Notes under the pieces: model-generated | What the model saw: the letters and a program-made list of their open reading frames with translations, nothing else | What the model was told of the DNA's origin: nothing | The model's database searches: none | Shown: positions 33,518 through 41,327 of the stretch, piece after piece | Position numbering within the stretch: the stretch's first letter is position 1 | Layout: every line of letters begins with the position of its first letter | Position numbers and translations under genes: made by a program | Assembly: GCA_027490195.1 (NCBI GenBank) | Contig: JAIXYN010000069.1 | Location: forward strand, 86,093-150,092 | Length of the DNA: 64,000 nt | Source of the DNA: Verrucomicrobiaceae bacterium | GTDB lineage: Bacteria; Verrucomicrobiota; Verrucomicrobiia; Verrucomicrobiales; Verrucomicrobiaceae | Direction of reading: 5' to 3'

Positions 33518-34614
33518 CACTTCGTCACGGGAATGGCACGGCGTGCCGGGGGTTCATTGCTGACTGGAGCCTTCTGCTTCCAGTCGATCTTGGCGGATTG
33601 AAACAAGGTGCGCGCCGTGATGAGATCCACCGCGCGCTGAAGAATGGTATCCGAGGGCTTCGGCTCATCCTCCGGCAGGGCCTGACCCGCGGAACGCTTG
33701 AGATAGGAATCGAGTTCGGGATTGGTGTTGGCCACGAGTGCGGCTTCGTTGAAGCGCGGGCGTGGCTTGTCGATGATGGAGCTTTTGACGTCTGCGGCAT
33801 CAGTGGCGTGATACACCTGGCGCTTGAGAGAGGTCGGCATGGAGATCGGAAAATCAGGCTGCAGGCCCTTTTGGAACACGGAGCTGTCGTCCTCCAGCAG
33901 CACCTCGGCGCGGGCAAAGCGGAGGGACCATTCGGCATCCACTGGCACCGTTTCATAGCGCACGGCTCCGCCGCGTGTGGGTGTACCAATCAAGAGGGCC
34001 TGCTTCCGCTGGCGCAGCACGGCGGCCATAGTTTCACCGAGGTTGTTGGCCTCATCATCGACGAGAACGAGCAGTTGCTGAGTCCACACCGGCTCTCGTG
34101 AATTCGTTTCGACTTCGGAGGTCGTCTGCCCCATCTGCTTCATTTTAAAGAGCACATCGCCTTTGGGGACGAAGAGGCTCAGCATGTCCGCCGCGTCATC
34201 AAAGTCTCCTGGCGGAGCCGGACTGCGCAGGTCGAGAATGAGGTGTCCGACCTTCTTGCTCACAAAATCACGCAGATGCTGCTCCAACTCCTTCGTTTCG
34301 CGCTGCGTGAATTCACGCGGACGCAGGTAGCCGATTTGCGGCGTCAGCAGTTCGGCCTGCACACCAGAGAGCGCGCCGGATTTGGCTTCGCTCGTGCGCG
34401 GCACCAGTTCGGCACCGAAATCAAGGCGCTGGAGCAGACCTGAGAGTGCGGCACGGTTCAGCACATCAAAGGTCAGGTCGCTGCTGCGGATGTATTCCTT
34501 TTGCAGGATGCGAAACGCCGTCTGAATGCCTGCCTGGCTGACATCCTTCGGCTCCGGGCCGCTGGCGGCGAACACGGAGGAGGTGAAGGTCAAAAGAATG
34601 GCGAGTCGTCTCAT
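33517..34614 (-). CDS. S41-family peptidase-like protein lacking catalytic residues
   Basis: 365 residues from the ATG at 34614, which overlaps the thiD stop as ATGA and opens a signal peptide (MRRLAILLTFTSSVFAAS). The fold is that of C-terminal processing peptidases: IGYLRPREFTQRETKELEQHL, VGHLILDLRSPAPPGDFDDAADMLSLF. The region normally holding the Ser nucleophile reads LVDDEANNLGETMAAVL, with Asn190-Asn191 in its place, and the Lys region reads GTPTRGGAV. No PDZ domain is apparent. It is probably a pseudopeptidase that binds rather than cuts. Exported and encoded between thiD and an IF-1-like gene, its biological role is open. Confidence 0.75.
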   Translation of the reverse strand: MRRLAILLTFTSSVFAASGPEPKDVSQAGIQTAFRILQKEYIRSSDLTFDVLNRAALSGLLQRLDFGAELVPRTSEAKSGALSGVQAELLTPQIGYLRPREFTQRETKELEQHLRDFVSKKVGHLILDLRSPAPPGDFDDAADMLSLFVPKGDVLFKMKQMGQTTSEVETNSREPVWTQQLLVLVDDEANNLGETMAAVLRQRKQALLIGTPTRGGAVRYETVPVDAEWSLRFARAEVLLEDDSSVFQKGLQPDFPISMPTSLKRQVYHATDAADVKSSIIDKPRPRFNEAALVANTNPELDSYLKRSAGQALPEDEPKPSDTILQRAVDLITARTLFQSAKIDWKQKAPVSNEPPARRAIPVTK

Positions 34615-35423
34615 GCGTCGGTCTGCTGGAGATGATTGAGAGCATGTACGGGGCCTGCGCCAGCACTTTGCCACAGGAAATGCTGGGCGATGGCCCGGCT
34701 GACAAACTCCTTGGCTCTCGCGACGGCCTCATTCAAGCCCATTTCCTGCGCCAGACCGGTGGCGATGGCGGAGGAAAGCGTGCAGCCCGTACCATGCGTG
34801 CGCACTCCCGGCGTGCGTGGCGCGGTGTGCCAGAAAAGCTCGCCATTCAGGCAGAGGACATCGGCGGCGTCTCCCTTCAGATGCCCTCCTTTCACCAGCA
34901 CGGCGGCATCAAAACGCTCGCTCAGTTCAAGGGCGCAGGCCTCCATGGCTTCGGCATCAAGGACCTCGCGATCCCACAGCACGCGGGCCTCGTCCAGATT
35001 CGGCGTGATCAGCGTGGCAAGCGGAAGCAGTTCGTCGATCAAGGTCCGCACGGCGGCGTCTTCAAGGAGCTTGCCTCCGCTGGTGGCGATCATGACCGGG
35101 TCCACCACGAGGGGGATGCGCCCATGGCCAAACTGCTTCCAGGTTTCGGCCACTGCATGCACTTGATCCCGCCCACCCAGCATGCCGGTTTTCGCGGCGG
35201 CAATGGGAAAACCGCCAAATAGCACACGCACCTGATCGGCAATGAAGTCCGCATCCAGCAGGCGCACCTGGGAGACGAGTCCGGGCGTCTCTGACACCAC
35301 GCTGGTCAGTGCATTCAGGCCGTAGCCGCCCAGGGCTGAAATGGCCTTTAAATCCGCCTGAATCCCCGCTCCGCATGAAGAATCGGAGCCTGCAATGGTG
35401 AGAACGACGTGTGGGGAAGACAT
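34611..35423 (-). CDS. thiD: Hydroxymethylpyrimidine/phosphomethylpyrimidine kinase
   Basis: A 270-residue ThiD, phosphorylating HMP and HMP-P for thiamine biosynthesis. The ATG at 35423 gives the family N-terminus VVLTIAGSDSSCGAGIQADLKAISALGGYG; the longer upstream frame shows no homology. AAKTGMLGG, VVDPVMIATSG, LITPNLDEARVL and the C-terminal anion hole GTGCTLSSAIATGLA are all present. Its stop overlaps the next gene's start. It is divergent from apaG across 84 bases. No other thi gene and no TPP riboswitch are visible upstream. Confidence 0.95.
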   Translation of the reverse strand: MSSPHVVLTIAGSDSSCGAGIQADLKAISALGGYGLNALTSVVSETPGLVSQVRLLDADFIADQVRVLFGGFPIAAAKTGMLGGRDQVHAVAETWKQFGHGRIPLVVDPVMIATSGGKLLEDAAVRTLIDELLPLATLITPNLDEARVLWDREVLDAEAMEACALELSERFDAAVLVKGGHLKGDAADVLCLNGELFWHTAPRTPGVRTHGTGCTLSSAIATGLAQEMGLNEAVARAKEFVSRAIAQHFLWQSAGAGPVHALNHLQQTDA

Positions 35424-35473
35424 GGTGGCGTCCCGTGATGGTACGAGCCCGGCTGCTTTTTGCAAACCCCGGC

Positions 35474-35501
35474 TTGTGGCATTCGGTGTATGAATTAGAC
35501 T
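35474..35501 (+). promoter_or_regulatory. Promoter of apaG, placed for a leaderless start
   Basis: TTGTGG (35474-35479) and TAGACT (35496-35501), spaced by 16 bases, end six bases before the apaG ATG at 35508. Transcription starting about seven bases after the -10 box would begin at or next to the ATG. There is no Shine-Dalgarno sequence in between. Confidence 0.4.
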
Positions 35502-35507
35502 GTCTCC

Positions 35508-35888
35508 ATGAATTTCGATCCGTTGCCAGGACTCACGGTCACGGTGGACAGCATCGCCTACGATCCCACGCGGCCTGCTCCGCCGGACCGCCCCCACCCG
35601 TTTGTTTACCATCTGTCGATCCACAACGACTCGGAGGACATTGTGCGCATTTTTGGCCGCAAATGGATCGTGCGCGACACCGATGGTGATACCATGGTTG
35701 TTGAAGGCGACGGCGTCGTCGGCCAGTTCCCCAATCTCTCCCCTGGGGAAACCTTCAGCTACAATTCGTACCACGTCATTAAGTCGGAAAGCACCGCCAC
35801 GGGTTCCTTCTTCGGCACCACGCCGGATGGTCGGCGGGTTTGTACGAAGATTCCGCCGATTGAAATGCATCCGCCGCTGCTGGGGTAG
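35508..35888 (+). CDS. apaG: ApaG domain protein
   Basis: A 126-residue ApaG, a beta-sandwich domain protein also known as DUF525. The family segments are present: FVYHLSIHNDSEDIVRIFGRKWIVRDTDGD, VVEGDGVVGQFPNLSPGETFSYNSYHVIKS and GTTPDGRRVCTKIPPIEM (usually F-x-V-x-I-P-x-F). The precise cellular role of ApaG is not settled; in enterobacteria it is encoded next to ksgA and apaH, a neighbourhood absent here. It is divergent from thiD and followed after 53 bases by an uncharacterised gene on the same strand. Confidence 0.93.
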   Translation: MNFDPLPGLTVTVDSIAYDPTRPAPPDRPHPFVYHLSIHNDSEDIVRIFGRKWIVRDTDGDTMVVEGDGVVGQFPNLSPGETFSYNSYHVIKSESTATGSFFGTTPDGRRVCTKIPPIEMHPPLLG

Positions 35889-35941
35889 GTGTGGCAAGGT
35901 TGGGGTAACCATTGGACACAGGCGATGAGAGAATTTCCCGC

Positions 35942-36337
35942 ATGACACAGGAGTTCTCATATTATGGCCAGTTGATCGCGGATGATGGACTCGGGCCGGT
36001 CATGAGCGCGCTCAGGGAATGTTCGTGGCGCATTGAACTGAGGCAGTCCGGCTATGACGGCACCCATTATCTCACGACTCCACGCGATCAAGAAATTGAC
36101 CTCGAAATGGACTCCGGTCAGTCACGGTGTTTTCTTTTTGGAGGTGGATTCGATGGCTCGGCACCACGCATGCTGGAGTTGATGGGAGAATTTTCTCAAT
36201 GTCTAAGTGCAAGAGGTTTCGTCCACAGTGTCGAGGTGTATGATGAAAAGAAAAACCAGATCGGATACTTTCATCATCAGTGGCCTGCGGGCTTGACAGA
36301 GGTGGAGATCATGAAAATGCCCTCCAGAGCGAGCTAA
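35942..36337 (+). CDS. Hypothetical protein
   Basis: A 131-residue protein from the ATG at 35942 (MTQEFSYYGQLIADDGLG); the TTG at 35912 is not preferred. I do not recognise the family. It is acidic, without signal or membrane segment, and shows alternating strands and a helix (SAPRMLELMGEFSQCLSARGF) suggesting a small alpha/beta fold; VEVYDEKKNQIGYFHHQWP is a strand-turn-strand. Its last codons and stop lie inside a REP-like repeat that also supplies the stop of the convergent gene. It may be cotranscribed with apaG. Confidence 0.6.
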   Translation: MTQEFSYYGQLIADDGLGPVMSALRECSWRIELRQSGYDGTHYLTTPRDQEIDLEMDSGQSRCFLFGGGFDGSAPRMLELMGEFSQCLSARGFVHSVEVYDEKKNQIGYFHHQWPAGLTEVEIMKMPSRAS

Positions 36338-36355
36338 AGCTCTCGACTACTTTTC
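36324..36355 (-). repeat. REP-like palindromic repeat, copy C
   Basis: Read on the minus strand: GAAAAGTAGTCGAGAGCTTTAGCTCGCTCTGG in two parts, a GTAG-containing 5' part and a palindrome GAGCTTTAGCTC. Two related copies lie at 48262-48340. This copy spans the ends of two convergent genes and contributes both stop codons (36335-36337 and 36347-36349). Confidence 0.6.
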
Positions 36356-37105
36356 ACACACAATCCGAAACCCGACGCTGTCGAGGTGAACGTTGTAGGG
36401 GTCCGGGCCGCGGAATGACGCCAACAGGCGCTTCTCGCTGCCTGCTCTGAAGGCGCCGCCACGCACGATGCGCAGGGTATTCTTCGGCGGGTCATACCAG
36501 CCATCGACCCACTCCCAGACGTTGCCGGCGAAGTCGAAGAGGCCGTTGGCATCGGCGGGGTAGCTGCCCACGGGCGCGGTATCAGGGTAACCATCATCCA
36601 TCTCCAGCCACTTGGCGTCGTAGCTGTTGCGATACTTTTTGCCAAAAGCCTCATCGCAAAAATTGCCAACGGTTTTGGACAGGGGAGCCTTGCCCCAATG
36701 ATGAATGCCCATGCTGGGCGGTTGCTGATTCGGGGCGATTTCCGGCTTTTCCTGCAAGCCTGCCAGTACACTCCATTCCTGATCGGTGAGCAGGCGATAC
36801 TTGCGGTCTTCCTTTTTGCCCAGCCATTCGCAGAAGGCCTGTGCTTCCGCAAAGCTGACATTGATCGCGGGATCATCGGGCGTTTGCGGAAAGTCAGGCT
36901 TCCTCCATTCGAGGATCGTGGCCGTTGCAAACGACTGATAATCCTTCACCCGCGTCTCATAGCGGCAAACCAGCGCGCCAATGCTCGCCACCTTCACAAA
37001 CGGCATCTCCAAACTGTTGGAAAATGCCGTCTCGATCTTGGCCGTCTGACCGCTGGCGCAGTGCGCCAGCATCAGCAGGACGAGGGCTGTGAGCTTGCCT
37101 TGCAT
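36347..37105 (-). CDS. Exported FGE-sulfatase-fold (SUMF1) protein lacking catalytic cysteines
   Basis: A 252-residue protein with a signal peptide (MQGKLTALVLLMLAHCASG) and the formylglycine-generating-enzyme fold: VSFAEAQAFCEWLGKK, YRLLTDQEW, PVGSYPADANGLFDFAGNVWEWVDGWYD and RIVRGGAFRAG. In true FGEs the segment after RGG has two active-site Cys; here RGGAFRAGSEKRLLASFRG has none. It is therefore unlikely to activate the three sulfatases of the window. SUMF1-fold proteins without these Cys often bind ligands or act in other oxygenase reactions. It follows the esterase gene on the minus strand with 3 bases between, so they form an operon. Confidence 0.82.
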   Translation of the reverse strand: MQGKLTALVLLMLAHCASGQTAKIETAFSNSLEMPFVKVASIGALVCRYETRVKDYQSFATATILEWRKPDFPQTPDDPAINVSFAEAQAFCEWLGKKEDRKYRLLTDQEWSVLAGLQEKPEIAPNQQPPSMGIHHWGKAPLSKTVGNFCDEAFGKKYRNSYDAKWLEMDDGYPDTAPVGSYPADANGLFDFAGNVWEWVDGWYDPPKNTLRIVRGGAFRAGSEKRLLASFRGPDPYNVHLDSVGFRIVCEK

Positions 37106-37108
37106 GGC

Positions 37109-39127
37109 TTACTTCTTCACAGGGGCGGCTTTCCACTCCCAGCTCTCGCCGAAGAATCCTGCATCGCTGATGCCACCGGGGGCCTGGCTGGTTGCAGGCT
37201 TGGTGAGGTCGATCACGGCCCAGTCCGGCAGCTTGGCCACTTGCCGGGCGTTGTTGAGGTAATCGTATTCACGGTAGGTGAAGCTGCTGTTGATCACGAC
37301 ATACTTCGTGGGATTGAGCGGGTTCGGGTAGATGAGCACCGGCGCGTTCGTGGCGGCATCGTAGGTCTTGCCATTGGCGACGAGTTTGTCCTTGGACCAC
37401 TGGATCGGCAGCTTGTCGGCGATCTTGGCCAGAACGGCATTGCTCTGCGGATCGCCCCACAGCACGAGGTTGTTGGCGGCGATGTCGGCATCGCTGATGG
37501 CGGTGTCGTCCTTTGTGGGAGCATCGCCACGGAACTGACGGCGCCATTCAAACTGAGCGCGTTCGAGTTCCGCCTTGGCCCAGGCGTCCACCTTCTCGCT
37601 GGATCCAGCCTTGGTGGGTTTGACAAAGAGGAACTTGTCCATGAAGGCGTCATCGATCGGACCTTCGAGGCCGTGCTTTTTGATCAGTTTGCCATCGCCT
37701 TCGTTGTCCAGCGTCTGTGTCCACTTGCCGTTCTTCATCTGGAAATGCACCAGCCATGAGCGGTCCAGTTTCGGGCGGGTGACTTCAAGAAGCTGGCCAT
37801 CAATGCTGACGACCGGCTTGAAGAGCAGCGGCATCGGGCAGGTGCCTGATGGCATGTCGAGCGTGAAGGCGCTGATGTTCTGCAGCTTGATCGTGATCTC
37901 GGACGGGCCGGTGATTCGCGCATGAATGCGGCCGCGTACCCAATGCTCATTCAGTGCATCCACGGTGACCCAGAACATGTGGTTGTAGCGCAGGAACCAG
38001 GTGGAGAGATGAATTTCCTTCGGCGCGCGATTGCGTCCCATGGCCGCAATGCTGGCAAGTCGCTTCTCGATTTCGATGAGCGAGTCGGGGTGGATCTTGT
38101 GACCGGTTTGCGGGCCAATGATGTGCAGGAGATCGACGTTCTCGCCACGCAGCGCCTTCTCCATCATGTCGGCAGCCTGCTTCTGTTTGTCGATCTCGCC
38201 GCTGTAAGCCACGGTGGGGCAGTTCTCTAGGTTCAGCGCATTGTCGGTGGCATTGTACCAGTGCCAGAGCTTTTGCTGATACCATGGGGCACCGCTCACA
38301 TCTTCGTTCTGAAAGCCGCCGAGGAATTCGGGTGTCTCGGCAAAGCCAGCACCCGGATTGGCTCCGCACCACTTGTCTGCGTAATTCACCGCAAACTGCC
38401 ATGCAGCAGCACCGCCCATGCTGAAGCCGCGCACGATGATGCGGTCTTCGTCCACGGCGTAAAACTTGGACGTGTGATCAATCGCTTCGATCAAATCAAT
38501 CTCACCCGCGAACTTATTGGCACAGCAGTAGCGTCCATAAGGATGTAGCACGAGCGCACCTTTGGGCGCGATCTGGCCGACTTGTTTGCGCCGTTGGTCA
38601 ACGAAAGCGAGTTCGCTGAGAGTCTCACCACGGCCATGGCACCAGGCGTCAAGACGCGTCGGTGCACCTGCGTAGCTTTCAGGAATAAACATTCCATAGG
38701 GCTGCACCGAGCCATCGATCTTCGAGCGATAAGCGCGCACCACCAAGCCCTTCTGCTTGGTCCACGGTGCTTGGCCTCCTTTGAACTGATCGGCGCGCTG
38801 CAGGCCTTCAGCGATGATTTCGTCCGCGCTTTTGAGCTCACCCAGCTTATGCACCTCATTGTAACGCAGCGCCCAGTCGACCGCCTTGTGGTAGATCTCA
38901 ATGTCGGGCAGCAAATCCGCGAGTTGCGGATTCTTCGCCTGCGCCTTGGCGGCGTCATCGATGGCCGTGCGGAGTTTTTTCAAACCTTCTGTAAGACGCG
39001 CACGATCCGCATCAGGCACGGCCACGCCAGGAGGCGGCACTGGGCGGACGTCGGCGGCTTGATTGTCCTTGGGGCCATCTGCAAAGGCGGCGCTGAGGGC
39101 GAGGAAGGGAAGGAGGAGACGCTTCAT
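37109..39127 (-). CDS. Secreted prolyl-oligopeptidase/esterase-like alpha/beta hydrolase
   Basis: A 672-residue exported protein with signal peptide (MKRLLLPFLALSAAFA). After an N-terminal helical part (40-135), residues about 140-380 are an alpha/beta hydrolase: VQPYGMFIPESYAGAPTRLDAWCHGRGE, IIVRGFSMGGAAAWQF with the GxSxG nucleophile, and GPQTGHKIHPD with the probable catalytic His. The C-terminal 280 residues show beta-rich and mixed segments (ITIKLQNISAFTLDMPSG). Likely substrates are acetylated or feruloylated polysaccharides or peptides. The following gene, 3 bases on, is the SUMF1-fold protein, an unusual partner. Confidence 0.85.
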   Translation of the reverse strand: MKRLLLPFLALSAAFADGPKDNQAADVRPVPPPGVAVPDADRARLTEGLKKLRTAIDDAAKAQAKNPQLADLLPDIEIYHKAVDWALRYNEVHKLGELKSADEIIAEGLQRADQFKGGQAPWTKQKGLVVRAYRSKIDGSVQPYGMFIPESYAGAPTRLDAWCHGRGETLSELAFVDQRRKQVGQIAPKGALVLHPYGRYCCANKFAGEIDLIEAIDHTSKFYAVDEDRIIVRGFSMGGAAAWQFAVNYADKWCGANPGAGFAETPEFLGGFQNEDVSGAPWYQQKLWHWYNATDNALNLENCPTVAYSGEIDKQKQAADMMEKALRGENVDLLHIIGPQTGHKIHPDSLIEIEKRLASIAAMGRNRAPKEIHLSTWFLRYNHMFWVTVDALNEHWVRGRIHARITGPSEITIKLQNISAFTLDMPSGTCPMPLLFKPVVSIDGQLLEVTRPKLDRSWLVHFQMKNGKWTQTLDNEGDGKLIKKHGLEGPIDDAFMDKFLFVKPTKAGSSEKVDAWAKAELERAQFEWRRQFRGDAPTKDDTAISDADIAANNLVLWGDPQSNAVLAKIADKLPIQWSKDKLVANGKTYDAATNAPVLIYPNPLNPTKYVVINSSFTYREYDYLNNARQVAKLPDWAVIDLTKPATSQAPGGISDAGFFGESWEWKAAPVKK

Positions 39128-39157
39128 GGTTGGGGATAAGTGAAAAGAAGAAGGGGG

Positions 39158-39760
39158 CTATTTCTTGCGCGTGCGTTTCGGTTTATCGGAGGCGAGCAGC
39201 GGCACGTTGTGAATTTCAAAGGGCGCGCTGCTGGCGCTGTCAAACTCAGCCGCAGCTTCAAGTCCTGCTCGGGCGACTTCCTCAGCAGTCTTGCACTTGT
39301 CATACGCAGCCTGCATGGCACCCAACGCGTAGTCGCGACCCGAGCCTGCAGCCCAGAATTTGTGAAACTGCTGCGCGGAGCGGTACGAATAGATGGCAAA
39401 GATGCCATGCGGGTTTGCCAGCAGGCCGTAAAACTGCGTGGTCTCGTACTCCTCGCCTTTGTCCGGCATGGCGGCCATGAAATACTCTGCCTTTAGCCAA
39501 GCGTGCGAGTGACGAAAGGTTTCAAAGATGGCCTCGCAGGAGGAGAAATCGCGCGGACGGTCCGGGTTGGAGAAGTAGCTGTTCATCACCACCAGACTCG
39601 CCGAGGTGCCGGTCAGGCCGATGTAGGTGTCCGCAATCTTGGTGATCTTGGTCTTGTTGACAACGTGCTGCGCCTTCTGCCGCAGTGAGCCGAGACAGCT
39701 GAGCGTGTCGGCGCCGATGCAGGCGACGCCGTTCTTCTGAGTAACTACGATGGTGGACAT
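39158..39760 (-). CDS. HslV-like Ntn-hydrolase with N-terminal Ser
   Basis: A 200-residue proteasome-fold peptidase from the ATG at 39760. The start MSTIVVTQKNGVACIGADTLSCLG parallels HslV (MTTIV..R..G.VVIAGDGQ.TLG), with the residue after Met being Ser rather than Thr; Met removal would leave Ser as the N-terminal nucleophile, as in Bacillus CodW. Asp in GADT and a Lys in the NKTKITKIADTYIGLTG strand occupy the usual places. The C-terminal part is longer than in HslV and ends in a basic KPKRTRKK tail. No hslU ATPase is adjacent; the neighbour is an adenylate-kinase-like protein encoded 55 bases upstream on the same strand. Whether it needs an ATPase partner is open. Confidence 0.75.
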   Translation of the reverse strand: MSTIVVTQKNGVACIGADTLSCLGSLRQKAQHVVNKTKITKIADTYIGLTGTSASLVVMNSYFSNPDRPRDFSSCEAIFETFRHSHAWLKAEYFMAAMPDKGEEYETTQFYGLLANPHGIFAIYSYRSAQQFHKFWAAGSGRDYALGAMQAAYDKCKTAEEVARAGLEAAAEFDSASSAPFEIHNVPLLASDKPKRTRKK

Positions 39761-39815
39761 GAGGCGTGATGTGTAGAGGGAGCACGGGGATACCGCAACC
39801 CTCAAACAGCACGCT

Positions 39816-41033
39816 TTAAGGCAGGAACTGACCGCGGCGAATCTCGGAACCCTTGAAGATGATGCGGAAGCGGAAGACCTTCTTCTTCCGGCACTGAATC
39901 TGCCCGGTTTGCAGATCGAAACGATCCGGGATCTCGATGAGGTGAACATCCGCCGTGGCGTGGAAGCCGCGCTCAGAGAAGATATCGATCAGCATCGCCA
40001 GCGCCTCAGGATCATGAAATAGCTTGTCTTCAGTGTTGATGTCGGCGCGGCCAGAGATGGCATGACGCACGATGATGGGCATCATCTTGTCCTGGATGAA
40101 GGTGACCACCGCCTGCATGAGTTCCGGACTTCCCACTTTGTAGGCATCGAGACGGCGCACGAGGTCCTGACGCGCATGACGAATGATCTCGCTGGCCAGC
40201 GGCAGATCGCGCAATTGATCGAAGGTGCGGGGGTCGAGTTCGAGTGAGCTTTGGTATTCCAGCTCGCGAATGATGTTGTCCTGCACCAGTTCCAGCGGTG
40301 CCTGCGCATTGATGAAGTGGTAGTGGAAGATTTCCTTCAGCGAGACCAGCGCATCGTAGGTCTTCTCTTTGAATACTTTGTACCGATTGCGCGCCAGCGC
40401 GGGATTGAAGTCGGTGTTGCGTTCCTCCCACAGCTCTCCCAGTCCTGAGCTGCGGACTTCCTCATTGTGCGCCAGCACCTCGCGTCCGCGCTTGAGCTGA
40501 CGGGCGACGCTTTCCGCCTCATCGACAAACAGCACCATGATGTGGAAGATGGGCTGCTTGAAATGTGCGGCATCGGGAGTTTCCGAAAAATCACGCCGCA
40601 GGCGGATCATCTCATCAAAGAGCATCTTCAAACATTCCACCTGCACCTTGGTGCGTGGGAAGCCATCGAGGATCGCGCCGTTTTGCTGCTCAGGTTCGAG
40701 CAGCTTGCGGATGAGGATGCCCACCACCTCGCGGTCGCCCACCATGCCCCCCTGGGATTTGAGCTTTTGTGCTTCTGGACTGTCCAGCAGCGCACTGACC
40801 ACAATCGGCTGAGCCGTGATGCCGCGCACCTCGCGGATGAAGTCCGTGTTCGTACCCTTGCCAGCACCCGGAGCCCCGCCCAGCAGAATCAGCTCCTTCG
40901 GAAACCTCAGCTTCTCGCGGCCATAGTCTTCTTCCAGCTGCTTCCAGACATGATTGAAGATGAGCTGGGCATCTTTGATTTCCAGATCGGCCGGCGCGGC
41001 AGGTTTAGTGGTGGGTTCGCTGGTGGTTAGCAT
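39816..41033 (-). CDS. Adenylate-kinase-like nucleotide kinase with long C-terminal extension
   Basis: A 405-residue protein from the ATG at 41033. The N-terminal half is a nucleoside monophosphate kinase: P-loop GGAPGAGKGT at 52-61, substrate motif DGFPRT at 123-128, and an Arg-rich lid segment RQLKRGREVLAHN. It is preceded by a 45-residue leader and, unlike the roughly 215-residue adenylate kinases, followed by about 170 residues that are helical (ELEYQSSLELDPRTFDQLRDLPLASEIIRHARQDLVRRLDAY) and then beta-rich and basic (CRKKKVFRFRIIFKGSEIRRG). The extension could sense a ligand or partner. The downstream HslV-like gene may be cotranscribed. Confidence 0.8.
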   Translation of the reverse strand: MLTTSEPTTKPAAPADLEIKDAQLIFNHVWKQLEEDYGREKLRFPKELILLGGAPGAGKGTNTDFIREVRGITAQPIVVSALLDSPEAQKLKSQGGMVGDREVVGILIRKLLEPEQQNGAILDGFPRTKVQVECLKMLFDEMIRLRRDFSETPDAAHFKQPIFHIMVLFVDEAESVARQLKRGREVLAHNEEVRSSGLGELWEERNTDFNPALARNRYKVFKEKTYDALVSLKEIFHYHFINAQAPLELVQDNIIRELEYQSSLELDPRTFDQLRDLPLASEIIRHARQDLVRRLDAYKVGSPELMQAVVTFIQDKMMPIIVRHAISGRADINTEDKLFHDPEALAMLIDIFSERGFHATADVHLIEIPDRFDLQTGQIQCRKKKVFRFRIIFKGSEIRRGQFLP

Positions 41034-41327
41034 TGAGGGGCTTATTCCAAGGAGCAGGACTTGCCAAGTCCTGGCTTGGGTTTGAGAGAGCTTTTCTAAT
41101 TGAAGCCGTCCCCGACCATTGGTCAGGCCCACTGGAATGAAGAAAAGATCGTCGCAGGTGATGAGGCCTGGGAGTTCTCAAGCTTCCTAGACTCGCCTTC
41201 GCGATGCTTGCCCAGGGGTTGGATTTTGGAGATGACTGGATTGGCGACGACAAAGGTGCGCGCAGCTTTGGGGGATGCGGAGTTACCCTAGACGTTGTTG
41301 TAGCTGATGTCGCGCTCCGGCATCTGC
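41034..41327. other. Intergenic stretch, nothing recognised
   Basis: The 294 bases between the kinase gene and the DUF1080 gene hold no convincing open reading frame, no RNA gene signature and no strong hairpin. It presumably contains the promoter of the kinase/HslV-like transcript, but no clear -35/-10 pair stands out. Confidence 0.5.

Noticed and set aside
35424..35960. 179-residue N-terminal extension of thiD
   Set aside because: The family starts at the ATG at 35423; the extension overlaps apaG antisense and has no homology-like content.
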